A program made the position numbers and the translations under genes. From Tretioscincus oriximinensis (Eukaryota; Chordata; Lepidosauria; Squamata; Gymnophthalmidae), in NCBI GenBank assembly GCA_022410635.1, contig JAJVDF010000379.1, positions 124,001-188,000 of the forward strand: a stretch of 64,000 nucleotides of DNA. Reading direction: 5' to 3'. Position 1 is the stretch's first letter; each line of letters begins with the position of its first letter. Positions 11,196 to 23,250 of the stretch are shown in pieces. The notes beneath the pieces are model-generated. The model was not told where the DNA came from and ran no database searches. It saw only the letters and a list, made by a program, of their open reading frames with translations.

Positions 11196-12103
11196 AGTGA
11201 GCTGCTTTCTTGTTTTATTTAGAAGTTTCATCTACGTTTGAAACAGTTTCTTAATACTGCAATGTGCACTGCATGAAATTAGTTTTATAATGGACTGCTT
11301 GTTAGGGGAGGAAATGTTTGAGTAGGCAAAGTTACTTTAAAGTTAAATCATTTTTGAGAAATGGTAACTGGAATATAGAGCATTTATTTTCATAGTAAAA
11401 CATCTTGAGACAACAGCCATAACATTTGTCACACACACTGAAACTTTTCCCTAATAATAATTTGGATGCTGCTATGACCACTTTTAGCATGTGTTTTTTT
11501 TAATCCAATATACCTGTTTCCTGTTGGCACTTAGTATAGTATGAACAGGCTTTTCTTTGACTTTTAAGCAACAGTATATCTAATTCTTAAGGATTTAAAT
11601 GACTTAGTTTGTTATTTTAGATTTTATGATAATTTTATAATAAGTCCTTTGACTTGTGTGATTTTGAAATGTTTTTGAACAAAATAATTGTCATGGCTGT
11701 AACAAGGTGTGCTTCTTAAATAATGCACACAATTAATGCTTAAAGGCCACCTGTAGCTAGTAAAACTCCTGCAGAGAATCAGATTCATTAATCATAGGAA
11801 TTAATAAACGTAATACTGCAAATATATATCTTTTTGAATCTCTCTATGAAAAACAGCATGCATTTTAATACTCCTGGGTATAACTCTAGTAAAATTAACT
11901 TGCAATGTCTAAATAAGACAAATTTTGGGGAAAACTGAAAATGATGAATTGTTGTTTATCAAGGCAGAATTGAAATAGACATTCCTTGTAGATTACAGAA
12001 ACACGTAAAAACTCTGTTGTTCATTCTTGTTAGATGAATTAACTGTTTGAAAACTTCACATCAGTTGTCAATTTCTGTTACCACTTTCCATGTATTAGCC
12101 TTA
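11196..12103. other. AT-rich non-coding interval
   Basis: Nothing recognisable is seen between the L2 end and the mariner-type MITE. Confidence 0.35.
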
Positions 12104-12105
12104 TA

Positions 12106-12407
12106 CAGTGGTACCTCGGTTCTCGAACGCTTTGAAAGTCGACCAAATCGGTGTTCGACCGGCAGATTCCAGAAACTTTTGTCCTGGAATCCGAACACCG
12201 ATTTGGAACTCGAACTTCCTTCGGCGTTCTTTCGGCCAGGCGCACCTTGCTGAGGTCATCAGAGTGCGTTTTTTCGGCCCAGCGCGCCTTGCTGAGGTCA
12301 TCAGAGTGCGTTTTTTCGGCCCGGCGCGCCTTGNTTCGGTTCTCGNACNANTTGGTTCTNGACCGTCCTGNCGGAACGAATTGTGTTCGAGAACCGAGGT
12401 ACCACTG
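12106..12407. mobile_element. Tc1/mariner-type MITE, copy A (302 bp)
   Basis: It is bounded by TA dinucleotides (12104-12105 and 12408-12409), starts CAGTGGTACCTCGGTTCTCG and ends with the exact complement, giving terminal inverted repeats of about 23 bp. TA target and CAGTG ends fit Tc1/mariner, pogo/Tigger-like elements. It is CpG-rich, unlike its surroundings. The interior holds two full 42-bp direct units (12240-12281 and 12282-12323) and a partial third. Open frames across it come only from these repeats. Several N calls sit in the 3' part. Confidence 0.85.
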
Positions 12408-12409
12408 TA

Positions 12410-15003
12410 TATTCACTTGTTTCCTGAGAAGCAGCAATCTGTATATTTCTTAACAGTGAATTCTCCAAATCAGCCTCTTTGTATATATAATAGGAAATTT
12501 ACCTAGGTTGTATCCTTCAGTGACTGTGATTATTATATTACTACTACATTTAAATAGCAAACATTTAAAATAGTTTTTAACAACTGAATTTCTACTGCCA
12601 TAATAAGAAAAATCAGAACAGAATTTTCTCCACCACATGCCACTAATTGTAACTGTGGTTTGCAGCAGCCAAAACTTAAATTTCCAAATATATTGCTGGC
12701 AAGTGGCACCTCATGATTTATTGTCATCCATACACTTTCCACTTTATCATTTCACTTTTTTGTGTGAATTAGCAGCATTATTTGGAGTAAGTAATCCTAA
12801 TTTGGAGGTATTTTGATAGCTACAGTTACTGTATGTTGAGTAAATTAAGATGTCATGCCAAGTTTTAACTGGCACAATCTAAAGTTTGCAAAATAATCTC
12901 ACATAATATTATTGAATTGTTGTGTTCCAGTCCAGCCATAAGTCATGATTTGTAAGCTTTATCCCTGAAGAATGGAGAAAAAATGGCACTGGACGTAATG
13001 GTAGATATTACTTGCCCTTTAGACTTCAGCCCACATTTAACGCTAGCCCAACATTATAATCATAGCTTCACATCATAGAATCTGATGTTCACGAGCTGTT
13101 CCTCAGCATCCTGATTCCTTTTTAGCCAGGTGTTAGGCCTGGGAGTTTTCAGTTTTGATATGTGAATTCACATCCCAGAATGTTCCCTCTGTGGGGATTA
13201 TTAAATTGGGCAATTAAAAGTTGAGCTTCCAGACTTTTGGTTGCATTTGGTTTTTGTTAGTTAAACATNTTAATTTTAACTCTGTCTTTAAGTTGTAGAA
13301 CAGAATCATTTTTTATTTTAGAAATTGCCTTAGAGGCTTTTTGAAGGCCTGAGAGGCAGGATGCAAATCATTTTTTAAAGAAGTCCAGGCTGGAGTTGAT
13401 TTGGAATCCTTCCTTCCTTTTCAGAAAATAGACATTTGATTATAGCTCATNTCTCTAGGCAGGCAAAGTTGAGTGCTGGCATAAATCCAGGTTTGTTTAT
13501 TTACTCTTGTCTTTCCAAGTTTTTGTTTTCAATTCTAGTAGCCCTAATTATTTAAAATTGCCCCCCTTAGATGTGTATGTAGTATTGCCTTCTTGAACTG
13601 TCATGGTTCAAATTCACAAGGCTTGAATTTAAATGAGATATACTTACTGGAAATTAATTTGGATGGATGGAATGGGGTAGAAATACATTACTTTTGATAN
13701 AGCATTATGTTTGAAGATGAGCAAGCTGTTAGGAATAAAGAAGATTGTGAATTTGGTCCCCAGCCTTTCTCTAGAAATGGGCAATTTCTGTACCCTTGCC
13801 AAGAACACTGAATAGAGATGCCCAATTTAGCACCACCAGCACCACTGTCATCAACAACGTATTGTAGGAAAAACAAATTTATCGCAGTTATTGTCCAACT
13901 AGCAACAGGATTTATAGAAATTTAATGAAATACTGTATACCCATAGTGAAACATATACTGATACATAACATTTTCCATTTTGTTAAACTGAACTCCCAAA
14001 TTTATAGCAGTATAAAAAAAGCTTCCCTCCTATTTCTTATAATTTCAGGACTTATATGAGCAAAACAATAAGTTGTACAAAACAAGCCCATTTATGAAGG
14101 TAGAATCACCTATTTGTTCCTTGTGCTTGCTCTGAAGAGACTTATCAATGCCTCCAATAATTTTTAGGGTTTAATCCAGTCAGCAAGAAATAGCCAAAGA
14201 ATCCTGTCTCGGGGTATAAGCTTTAATTAATGCAGGCAGGCAGAGGCTCCCTGGCTAGACGCTGCTTTTGAAGCAAGCTCTTTGCGTAATGGCTATTGAC
14301 ATCCTTGTATATATTATTTTAAAACTGCAAGTTGAAATAAAAGCCTGACTAGAGTGTTATATATTATATTGGCAGGTTCAGTAGAACTTTGCATTTAGGC
14401 TTACTAGCAGTTAGCATTCAGTGAGCTCTATCAATGATCCCTTGAGCTCTCTATAGGGAATATATATGTTTATTATCAAATTAGCCAGTGGATTTATAAA
14501 TACAGCTCAAAGACCATTTATCTAAAGAAGTCTGAAACTATTGATTTGAAAAGTAAGCGACCTGACTTTAAATGCAGTTTGGGATGCATCTGTTAATAGA
14601 AAATGAGGACAATGCTTCATAAACTCAGTAAATTCGTTATCTTCCCTAAACTGAAACCTGTCATGCCTCAAAATAACTGACGCAAGGAAGTAACTTGTGT
14701 GAATAGTTTCACGTGTTTAGAATTTAACTATATCTAGAAGTAGTTTGAGCCTGCGGTTCGATCAAGAGCCACCTGGGTTAAGTGATTTCCAGTGCTTCAA
14801 TTGGGATGGGAAAGTGTGGAATTGCAGAGCCAAACTAGATCTAAGAGGGTGTTCATACTCCAGATACTTTGCAGCCCGAGATGGCCTTCACATACTTTGA
14901 TTATACACATGAAGGCAATAAAACGAGGTATTGTTTTATTTCCCACATATTGCTATCTTCTTGTCCTTGGTCTCAATTCATTTCCCCAATAGTCCAGTTT
15001 GTA
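12410..15003. other. Non-coding interval without recognised genes
   Basis: 2.6 kb with no recognised gene or repeat. 14150-14360 has a less AT-biased, non-repetitive composition and could be conserved non-coding DNA, but nothing in the sequence alone proves this. Confidence 0.3.
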
Positions 15004-15300
15004 ACATTTTTTAAAAAACAAACTTTATTGGAATAACTAGTGTAAAGCTCGCAAAAATGTGGGTTGGGTTCTGCCTTCCCTCTGCACTTGCGAGTGTGGT
15101 CTGTCTGTGGTGAGTGAAAGCTTATTGGGACCCATCAGCCTGGGGCGTGGGTTGCTGCCACCATTCCTTTGGAGTGGTGGCGATGGCCCCCATTGGCTTA
15201 CCCCATGTAGTGTCGCACAGAACTGCCCATCCACCTCCAATGTTTTATGACAGGATGTGTGTTGGTGGGGNGTGGGCGTTGTGTACCTTGTCCAATCATG
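15004..15300 (-). other. Possible antisense polyadenylated retrocopy
   Basis: Read on the minus strand, this GC-richer block (purine/pyrimidine-balanced, many CCC/GGG runs) ends in AATAAA (complement of 15024-15029) and then, 11 bases on, a short A run (complement of 15007-15012). That order suits the 3' end of a retrotransposed transcript or of a retroelement. The A run is very short and I recognise no parent gene. An open frame of 264 codons that crosses it continues through the MITE and is not evidence of coding. Confidence 0.25.
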
Positions 15301-15400
15301 TCTTTTGAATGTGTTGGACATTTTTTTGCTAGCATCTCTTATAGCAACTATTACTGTGGCATCTTTTAGTAATAGTAAGATGGCAAAAAATTGTACTGTA

Positions 15401-15744
15401 CAGTGGTACCTCGGTTCTCGAACGCTTTGAAAGTCGACCAAATCGGTGTTCGACCGGCAGATTCCAGAAACTTTTGTCCTGGAATCCGAACACCGATTTG
15501 GAACTCGAACTTCCTTCGGCGTTCTTTCGGCCAGGCGCACCTTGCTGAGGTCATCAGAGTGCGTTTTTTCGGCCCAGCGCGCCTTGCTGAGGTCATCAGA
15601 GTGCGTTTTTTNGGCCCGGCGCGCCTTGCTGACGTCATCAGTGTGCGTTTTTTTGGCCCGGCGCGCCTTGCTTCGGTTCTCGAACAAATTGGTTCTNGAC
15701 CGTCCTGTCGGAACGAATTGTGTTCGAGAACCGAGGTACCACTG
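15401..15744. mobile_element. Tc1/mariner-type MITE, copy B (344 bp)
   Basis: This has the same ends and orientation as the 12.1-kb copy, flanked by TA (15399-15400 and 15745-15746). The first 130 or so bases are identical to copy A by eye. It holds three full 42-bp units (15535-15576, 15577-15618, 15619-15660) plus a partial one, so it is exactly one unit (42 bp) longer. The third unit differs at several bases and contains the palindrome TGACGTCA (15630-15637). There is no transposase. Confidence 0.85.
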
Positions 15745-15746
15745 TA

Positions 15747-17289
15747 TTAAAAAATACTTGATATGTTTACAGAATGCTACTTCGGTATAATTTTGATGTT
15801 GACTATGGCACAAACTATTGGAGGACAGCATCTTAGTTTCCTATGGGAAAGGAGCATCTGTTATTTGGGCACTGTTTTGAATAAATATTTGGTATTATTT
15901 CTTTCCTCTATAGCAGAAGATTACTGAAGCATGCACAGTGTTGCATTTCTGGGAAGTTCCAAAATATTAAGAATTCACTCTACCTTTTGGAGAGGGGTGG
16001 CTGGGATAGACACACAAATCCACTAGTGTAAGGGTTGTGACTGGGTCCCTCTGCGTTCTTAGCGCTTTTCTTCCCTCTGGGTTCAGAGGACCTCAAAAAA
16101 GAACGAACTACCTCCTTTATTTTTGTACTTACACCCAAGTAACCTGTTTAAATTTAAAAAGAGACAACAGGATCACTTCTTCACAAATACTTCTGTTTAT
16201 ATGTGTAGCTTTGTTCAACTAAGCTCTTCTCCCTTTCTCAGGCCCCTTTTGCGGTTACCTGCCCTAAGGCACATAATGTACTTTAGTTTGATGTTGATTA
16301 GTTGCAGCCACACATTTGCATTCAGCAGTTAGACCCACAATAAATATGGGTCATTTCTGCTGTTCAAATGCCAAACAATTACAACACATGACATTGCAGG
16401 CAATCACACGTTGCATCAGGTTCACATCAACTTCCCTTTCGTGTTCAGCTGCCAGTNTCAGCGACTGCCTCAGTAGAGTCCATTGCTAAACGTGGAGCTG
16501 TCTGAGTAATGAAATGCTGACATTCGCAGCTGAATATGGAGGCAGTGCTTGACGAAGACTCTTAAATTGCCCTGCGGCTCTCAGCTTCTGCGTAAGGTGG
16601 ATCCTATATACATGCCGTGGCTAATGCACATTAGCCAGTATTACTACCCATGTATTACTTGTTAATCAGCAATACACTAATGAGCTTTAGTGACTTGTTA
16701 CTACACGTCTAATGTGTATTACTTCTATTCCCATGTAGACAATAGGGGCAGAGGGCTTTTCAAAGTACAATAGCAAACCTGTCTTAAAAGGGCCTCATTC
16801 TCTCACATGCTTTTTGCATACATGGATTATTGGAAATACAAGCTCCAAATAAAGAGCCAGCAAATGCTTTTCTGTTCTACTTTGAAGCTCTCCATTCCAG
16901 AGAAAGAAAACCTGAACTAAGAATGAAGAGGGAAGTCCAGCCATAATTCTTTTTATATTTTATGTGTGTAGTTTTTAATGCTGAATGAGTTTTTTTCCTC
17001 TCCTCCCAGAGGCTGAATTGCTACTACAACTCTTCGCAGTGGTATTGTGGAAGTGATTGCCTGCAGTGTAGAGCGGGGCAATCATATCTAGCTGCTCTGC
17101 TACCTCAGAGTTGACTTCACACTAAGAGGATTTGGTAAAATGGAGAAAAGATAAAGGCTAAAATTCCGCCCGCAATAAGTTAAAATCAAGTGATTGGAAG
17201 ACATCCAGTCACCTAGCACAAAAGGGAGAGCTGGTGGACTAAAAATAGAGACAATGGCCAGTAGCTTCGTTGGCTTAAAATGTGCTAGG
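15747..17289. other. Non-coding interval without recognised genes
   Basis: No gene is seen. 16020-16330 is somewhat GC-richer with a CTTTATTTTTGTAC string (a possible reversed polyadenylation signal), but no LTR or gene could be named. A perfect short palindrome TGGCTAATGCACATTAGCCA lies near 16618-16637. Confidence 0.3.
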
Positions 17290-17400
17290 CCTTCCCTTAT
17301 GTCAAAAAGGGGTCTAAGTGGCAGGACTTGTGCTAGCACAGAGTAGCATATGGATAGCAGGCCTCTTAGACCCCTGTCTGAAACAGAATAAGGCCTTTTG
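17290..17400. mobile_element. Palindromic MITE fragment, family shared with 45.0 and 50.6 kb
   Basis: GGGGTCTAAGTGGCAGGA (17311 onward) faces GGCCTCTTAGACCCC, and the right end GTCTGAAACAGAATAAGGCC matches the terminus of the 50.6-kb copy (TCTGGAACAGAATAAGGC). ATATGGATAGCAGGCC in the middle matches ATGGCATGTGGACGGCAG there. The left end is degraded. The element is non-coding and non-autonomous. Confidence 0.55.
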
Positions 17401-17759
17401 CGTTTTGAGCCACAGCTGTGCTCTGAGACTTTTTAAGGTTAAATGCAGATTATGGTATGAATAGACCCTGACTTAATTATATTCTTTGATAAAATTGTAC
17501 TTTCACCCTATAGTGAATGCCCATGTTTTAAAAAATTGAAATTTCCTGACAATCCATCCATCCAATCTCTTGTGAGGCTGATACCATAATGTTTGTTTTT
17601 AGATGTTTCCCATTAAGGAGCCAATTGTGAAAAGGTTGGAGACACTTTTAATTTATGATATTCAAGCTAAATTATGTTTTTTTATTTTTATAAAATAGTA
17701 AAGGAAATAGTGAATTATGCCCAATGATAGATAAAATTCCTTCCCTACCCTCTGACACT
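17401..17759. other. AT-rich non-coding interval
   Basis: Nothing recognisable is seen. Confidence 0.3.
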
Positions 17760-17872
17760 GTTGTTTTAAAGTGTTAATTTGGTTTTAATGTATTGTCTTT
17801 TTTAACTGTCAACTGCCCTGAAACCTTGGATACAGGGCATTGTAGAACTGTAAATAAATAAATATACAAGAA
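17760..17872 (+). repeat. L2 LINE 3' end, sense
   Basis: AACTGTCAACTGCCCTGAAA followed by CCTTGGATACAGGGCATTG and a TAAATAAATAAATA tail is a diverged version of the L2 3' terminus seen at 11130-11195. Confidence 0.6.
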
Positions 17873-18440
17873 GATACTTATTTCAAGAAAGTTGATTCTC
17901 TGGATATCATTGGGGATATGCATTCTCTGAGTCTTATAATTTATTACTTTTCACTTATTTAATGTGTGAAAAATATTAAGAATGCCTAATTTAAATGAAC
18001 GTGAGCATAGTGAAGTATGTTGTTTGCCTGATTGGGATACCATCTGGCTAGAAAACTTGAGCTTTAGCCAGTAGATTCTCATTGTACTCAAAGCCCATAA
18101 ATCTAAGATNATGGATTGTGTTCTATAGTTATTTAGTTGTAAATAGAATTCCACCCTACTTCCCAGCTCAATAAAGCAATGAGGAAGAAAGAGTGATCTG
18201 AATTAAAGCTAATGTGGGTTTTTTTAATTATCATCATTTGCTAACTTTTTGAAAGTTCTATCATGAGCTCCAGCTTAATCGAAAAACATCTGTTTTGCAG
18301 ACATAAAGTCTTACAGTCAAACTCCAGTGCCTTCCCTGGAGGAAGGAAGACAAAGTCCATAGGCTTATTTGTTGCCCAAAAAACTTGTGTTGAGGCACCT
18401 ACGTAAGTAAGAGAACAGAGTTGTCTGGTAGACATCCTTG
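17873..18440. other. AT-rich non-coding interval
   Basis: No gene or repeat is recognised. Confidence 0.3.
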
Positions 18441-18560
18441 CTTATTTATTTACATTTCTATACCTCCCTATACCTGAATATACAAACCAAATTAACAATT
18501 AAAAGAACAATAGGTAAGGGAGAGCTGTTTTTGTCAGCCAGAGGCCAGTCTAAAAAGTGT
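18441..18560 (-). repeat. L2 LINE 3' end, antisense
   Basis: CTTATTTATTTACATTTCTA, then CCTCCCTATACCTGAATATA and a CAGCCAGAGGCC string, corresponds to the reversed L2 tail and 3' UTR found at 163-300. Confidence 0.55.
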
Positions 18561-21319
18561 GTCACAGATAGGGCTCTTTATCAATGACAAACTCTTAAAA
18601 GGAAAGTGTAGACATAGCAGGCTTTCTATGTTTTATAGTATCCCAAAAGTGTTGACATAAAATAGGAAATGTAAGAGGAGAAAAACAGGTGTCTTTTAGG
18701 GTTTCATTCTGCAAAAATATAACAAATCACAATCCTTTCCATATTTAACCTTTAAGTACTGTATCTTCATACCATACACAACTATTCCTGTACTGTATAC
18801 TGCTTATCTGAAGATTTCTATCCCATGCTGTCTGCATCCTGGGTGAAGGAACAATCCTTCCATAGGCTAGAATGCAGGCACTGCAAATAAGCTCTTCAGG
18901 TCAGATTTAGCATATCAAGTCCATTCATTGGGTGAGATTTAGTACACCCAGTCTGTCATGATTGTGTGAGAGAATGGAACTATTTTTGGTTGGGGTAATT
19001 GGAAGCAGATTACAGTAGAAAGCCTAACTCACTTCCGTTTATGTTTTATCACTGCTGTTTCCCTTGCTTCTTGACCAACTAAAGATTGCTGTAATGGAGT
19101 CCACATCAGATGAGAAACAGATGAAAGGCAGATTTGCCAGAACTGACCCATAGGCCAAGTATGGAGACGGTCCCAAAATATTAAAAATATGTATTAATGA
19201 TCCTATGGGAGACAAAAGGATTGCTTGTTTCTTACTGGATTGCAGTATCAATTCCATTAACACCAAACAATATCTGCTGAAAATAAATGCATTGAAGGAA
19301 TCCATGGAAGAATAAACAATGGAAGAATCAGGGGAAAATGTTGACAGGGCAATCAATGGAAAAGTCTTGTGCTGCAACACTTAATTTGAAATTTCATCAG
19401 ACATATAAAGAATAAATCAAGAGACTACTGCATATTATGAAGACAAAGAGAGTCTGTGGTCATACAGATGCTATTCACCAGTCCTTAGTCCTGAAGACAG
19501 AACTAAAAATAAGAAAAGCAGGTTTTGAATGAGTTTTTAGTCATGTGAGTTTTTTGTTTTGTTTGTTTTTCAATACTGTTTTTCAAGATTGAGGGCTGAT
19601 GAATGGCATGTGTGTGACACAGCCAAACATTCTGAAAAAAATGGCATTGATAAGGAGGCCTTTAACGAAAAGAAAAGGAAAGCAGTTCAAGATACGTTTC
19701 AATTCAAGAGGATTAAGAGAATTATTTCTTTTAACACTTGCAAAGAACAGACCTGAGGATCTGAAAAGTTATGCTTTTCTGTCCACCACTTTCAGTATCA
19801 CAAAGTTACAGAAGGCTTTCAACAGGGAAAAAAGAAAAGAAAAAGAATTTGGCTGGAAACAATGAAGTGTTGCACATATTGGATCAGAGAAAAATACTGT
19901 AGCGTTGGAGGACCTACTTCCTACAATCCGGAAAATTGGCCAACCTGTATTTGTGCATATAAAATTTGTGTAAAATGTGTCCGTATTTATGTATTCAGAA
20001 CATATTCAGAACTAGTCCAGGTGAGCTTCTAAATAGTACAACTTATTTTTTATGCCACTCTTGTGGACAGTAGAGTGATCATCATGTAATCTGTTGATAG
20101 CTCAATGAACATCTGCATCTAAATGTATCCTGAAACTGTTAATGACAGCAGGACAAATGTATGAGTGGGAAAATGAAAAGAATGGAGATAGAGTTGGAAA
20201 TATTGAATGTAAGGAACGAATTAATAGGAACAGGCAGCCTAGGGTGAATTAAGACAGAAATAAGATACAACAATGCTTTACCTCATCCCAAAGATTCTGC
20301 TTGTGTGCTCCATTCCCAGATGTGAATTCATTACCCTTTAGGCACCTAATTGTTTTGACTAAATTGAATGGGAAACTACAGAGGCTCCTGAAGTAAGTAG
20401 CGACATGGAAAAGGCCTGACCAATCAATCCCAGGGTAGCAGTGGCCAATGAGTTGCGAGCACAGAAAGTGATCATGAGATGGAAGCTGGCAATGTGGGAT
20501 AAGACATGCTCCTTGATGTAAAGACATTCCACTTTAAAAATGGGGGTAAATAAGAAGATGAAGAAATTAAGGCAAAACTGGGATAATTGGTTATTGGATA
20601 TTACTGAGACCATGGATAACTGAATGGAAAGGGTTATGAGAAACTTCTGAAAAGTAGTGGGTGGTTGAAGAATTGGGCCTGTAGAGTGGGTAAAATATCG
20701 AAGTACAAGATGATGTTGAAATTAGAGTACTGCATGTATTACATTAATTTTTATATTTCCAAATTTAAAAGAAAATNTGAAAATGTGTGTGCTTCCATTT
20801 TTAGATATCATAGCACTTCTCTTTCTACAGTATGGAAGAGAAAAAGGTAGTTTAGACCTGTCATCAACCTCCATACCACTTTCTCTAATGGTGATGCATT
20901 CCTGCAAGAAGAGCTGATGGAGCCTAAGGGATGCCTTGGTGATTGACAGCCATTGTCAGCAAAATGTCATTTGCCTGTGTCAATATGACTGGTGCCTATT
21001 GTTCTTCTGGAAGCACAAGTTAGGAATACATTCTCTGAGAAAAAAATATTGCTGAAATTATATAAATTTAACAGATAAGAGCCCTGATTGATTTCTACAA
21101 TATTTTGTGCAAAATAAGCTCAGAAGTAATTTTGTACTCAAAACAAAATTGCATAATATTTTGTAACAGTGGCAATGATTGATTTAAGATTTTTAACTTA
21201 CATCTTAATATTGTTAATTCCACAGCCATAAAACATTCTAGCTTTAGCTTCTTTTGACTCTGGCCCTTTCTACACTAGGTTTTTATTCTGGGTTAGAATA
21301 GGAACCTGCCATGCACATT
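18561..21319. other. Non-coding interval without recognised genes
   Basis: 2.8 kb with only short chance frames. The A/G-rich stretch at 19600-19860 gives two overlapping short frames rich in Lys/Arg that look compositional. No gene, SINE or transposon end is recognised. Confidence 0.3.
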
Positions 21320-21720
21320 TATTGCTATTTCTCTCACACTCTATATTACAAGGTCTCAAGGTGGTTCATGATATAATAATTATATAATAATAATTGCAAA
21401 AACAGTTAAAATTGAATGTCTAAAAAATGGAGAATGTTTGTCCGTCAGCCAAAGGCCAAGGTAATCTTCACCAGGCAGCTAAGCTCTTATTGTGTGGGTG
21501 TTCCTTTTATTCATCTCTAAGAGGAATCTGTCCCATAACCTGGAAAAGGTCCTCCCATTTGTCCATACCCTTTAACAACTTAATGCGGTGGGACTTTCAA
21601 GAGAGTCTCTCTGTAAGATCTTAGGGTGGAGGCTGATAAAGACCTTGGTAGATCCCATCCGGGGCCTTCTGTACTCTGCAATAATGCTACACTACAGTAA
21701 CCACTGCTGTCTTAATCCTT
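21320..21720 (-). repeat. L2-like LINE 3' UTR, antisense
   Basis: TACAAGGTCTCAAGGTGGTT, then GTTAAAATTGAATGTCTAAA and AATCTTCACCAGGCAGCTAA, parallels the antisense 3' UTR at 7380-7510 (AAAGGTCTTAGGGC ... GCGTCTTCACCAGGCATCT). No coding segment remains. Confidence 0.5.
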
Positions 21721-22780
21721 TTGCTAACAAGTAGATGTATGTTTTTTCTCCTCTATCCAGAATTTTTTTTAGTGAATTTATAGCTAAAGGTAATTAAGAA
21801 GTCTAGTTAAATTCCTTGGGAGTGAATGTAGGTCAGTGGTACATTAAATTACTGGAAAAGAGAGGGTTACTGATTCAGTCCCCAGATTTTCTTGGAAGCA
21901 AAGCACTTCTGTGGCTCTGCCATGGAAATTGCACAGAGGTGACTATGGAGTTGCCCATTCAGTAGCTAATGATGACTCAGTTGTACCCAATAACAACATT
22001 CAAACTATTTACTAAAACAGGAATGATGGAGCAAATGTCAACATTAGTGAGTTTAGATAAGGGCTGTCAACAGACTTGCATGTACTTATATAGTATTATG
22101 GCCAGCAGTTGCATCTTGATTAAGAACTGAAGCGTTTGTATTTATGTAAGATGTTGTTTAATAAAAGACAAAATGTGGAGCAGAGTCTAGTTATATAAAA
22201 ATGTAGCTTAAATAAATAAATGAAAACTGATGTAGGACACTTCTAATGGGAGAGATAAGCAGATGTTAATCTTGTCCCCTTAAAATTGGTAGGGATTTCA
22301 AGGATTTAATTTAGATTGTGTCTGCAACTTATTTCCTTTAACGTATAAAGCTGCATAACCATGTGTCCCTCGTTTAATGATTGTAAAATTTCTATTCCCT
22401 GATCTTATTTTCCTTTAAGGGAGGCAATAGAGTTGATGCTTTACAACCAGGACTATAATGATGTTTAAATTGCAGGTACAACTTTGTTCTAACTTGGCAC
22501 TCTGGGGCGAGAGTTTTCTGCCTTGACTGGGATTGCTGTAAGAGAAGGTCTTGCAGTCAGCCAGTGGGAAAGCAGTGCCTTTTGACAAAATGTTAAGCTC
22601 AGGCAAATTAGAATTAGTTAAGCTTTTGAAAAGCTCTCTTCCGCAGTAGTGTAACAGCTGTTTCTTTGGACTATGCCTGTTCCTTTAGCAGCCATGTTGG
22701 CTTTGGCATGACTTTCAGTAAAAAATGCATCTCAGATGCCACTACAAGTTCATGAAAATGAAGGCCTTTTAGCATATTCA
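21721..22780. other. AT-rich non-coding interval
   Basis: No gene or named repeat is recognised. Confidence 0.3.
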
Positions 22781-22915
22781 GTTATTACCCGTGTATACGC
22801 AAGTATAAGTCAACCTGAATATGAGTCAAGGCACCTAATTGTATCATAAAAAAACTGGGAAAAATTATTGATTCGAGTATAAGCCTAGGGTAGGAAATGC
22901 AACAGGGATNGACGA
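22781..22915. mobile_element. Tc1/mariner-like non-autonomous element, one end
   Basis: TTACCCGTGTATACGCAAGT, then ATAAGTCAACCTGAATATGA and AAAAAACTGGGAAAAATTAT followed by GATTCGAGTATAAGCC, is the characteristic 'GTATAAGTCgACcC.aATATAAGTCgAGGCACCTAATTTtacCA' type end of a vertebrate mariner-derived MITE (family knowledge). The opposite terminus was not found, so the copy is incomplete or its interior is replaced. Confidence 0.55.
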
Positions 22916-23250
22916 AAGAAGGAAAGGAACCTAATGCCTCCCCTGTGCCCATCCAAGTGCCCGTTATCCTCCGGGGCCTGCAGCCTCCCATGGGGCCACT
23001 CAGTCCTCAGAGCCACATGCTGGAAGCTCCTGGGGGCCCTTGGCATCNGCTTCTTGGGCCCCAAGCCTGAGATGATCAGGTACACGTAAAGGATGCACTG
23101 CCCAGAGCACTGCCATGTCTTGCCCTTCTTCTATGGCAACTATCCCCCTGCTGTTCACTCTACTCCTGTCCCAATGGGTTTTGAAGCTGCTGAAAAGTCT
23201 CTTCTGTTCTTTGCAAACATGGGAAGTGTCCCTTCTACACACCTCTGGTC
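22916..23250. other. GC-rich block of unknown origin next to mariner-like end
   Basis: The sequence is clearly GC-richer than the surroundings (CCGGGGCCTGCAGCCTCCCA at 22971 on). Short frames on both strands overlap it, and none shows a domain. It directly abuts the mariner-like end, so it may be the interior of that element or captured DNA. Confidence 0.3.

Noticed and set aside
12240..12333. CRISPR-like direct repeats
   Set aside because: Units are contiguous without spacers and lie inside a eukaryotic MITE.
12047..12506. Overlapping open frames of 66-132 codons
   Set aside because: These are different readings of the MITE and its 42-bp units. No gene.
15037..15831. A 264-codon minus-strand open frame
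   Set aside because: It runs straight through the TA-flanked MITE and its 42-bp repeats. The Arg/Ala repeats are the tandem units, which are a multiple of three in length and so stay open.
16020..16330. Solo LTR
   Set aside because: A reversed AATAAA-like string and moderate GC suggested it, but no TG...CA ends or flanking duplication were found.
16618..16637. Perfect 20-bp palindrome TGGCTAATGCACATTAGCCA
   Set aside because: Short, isolated and without flanking structure. A chance or MITE-relic palindrome of this size is not informative in 64 kb.
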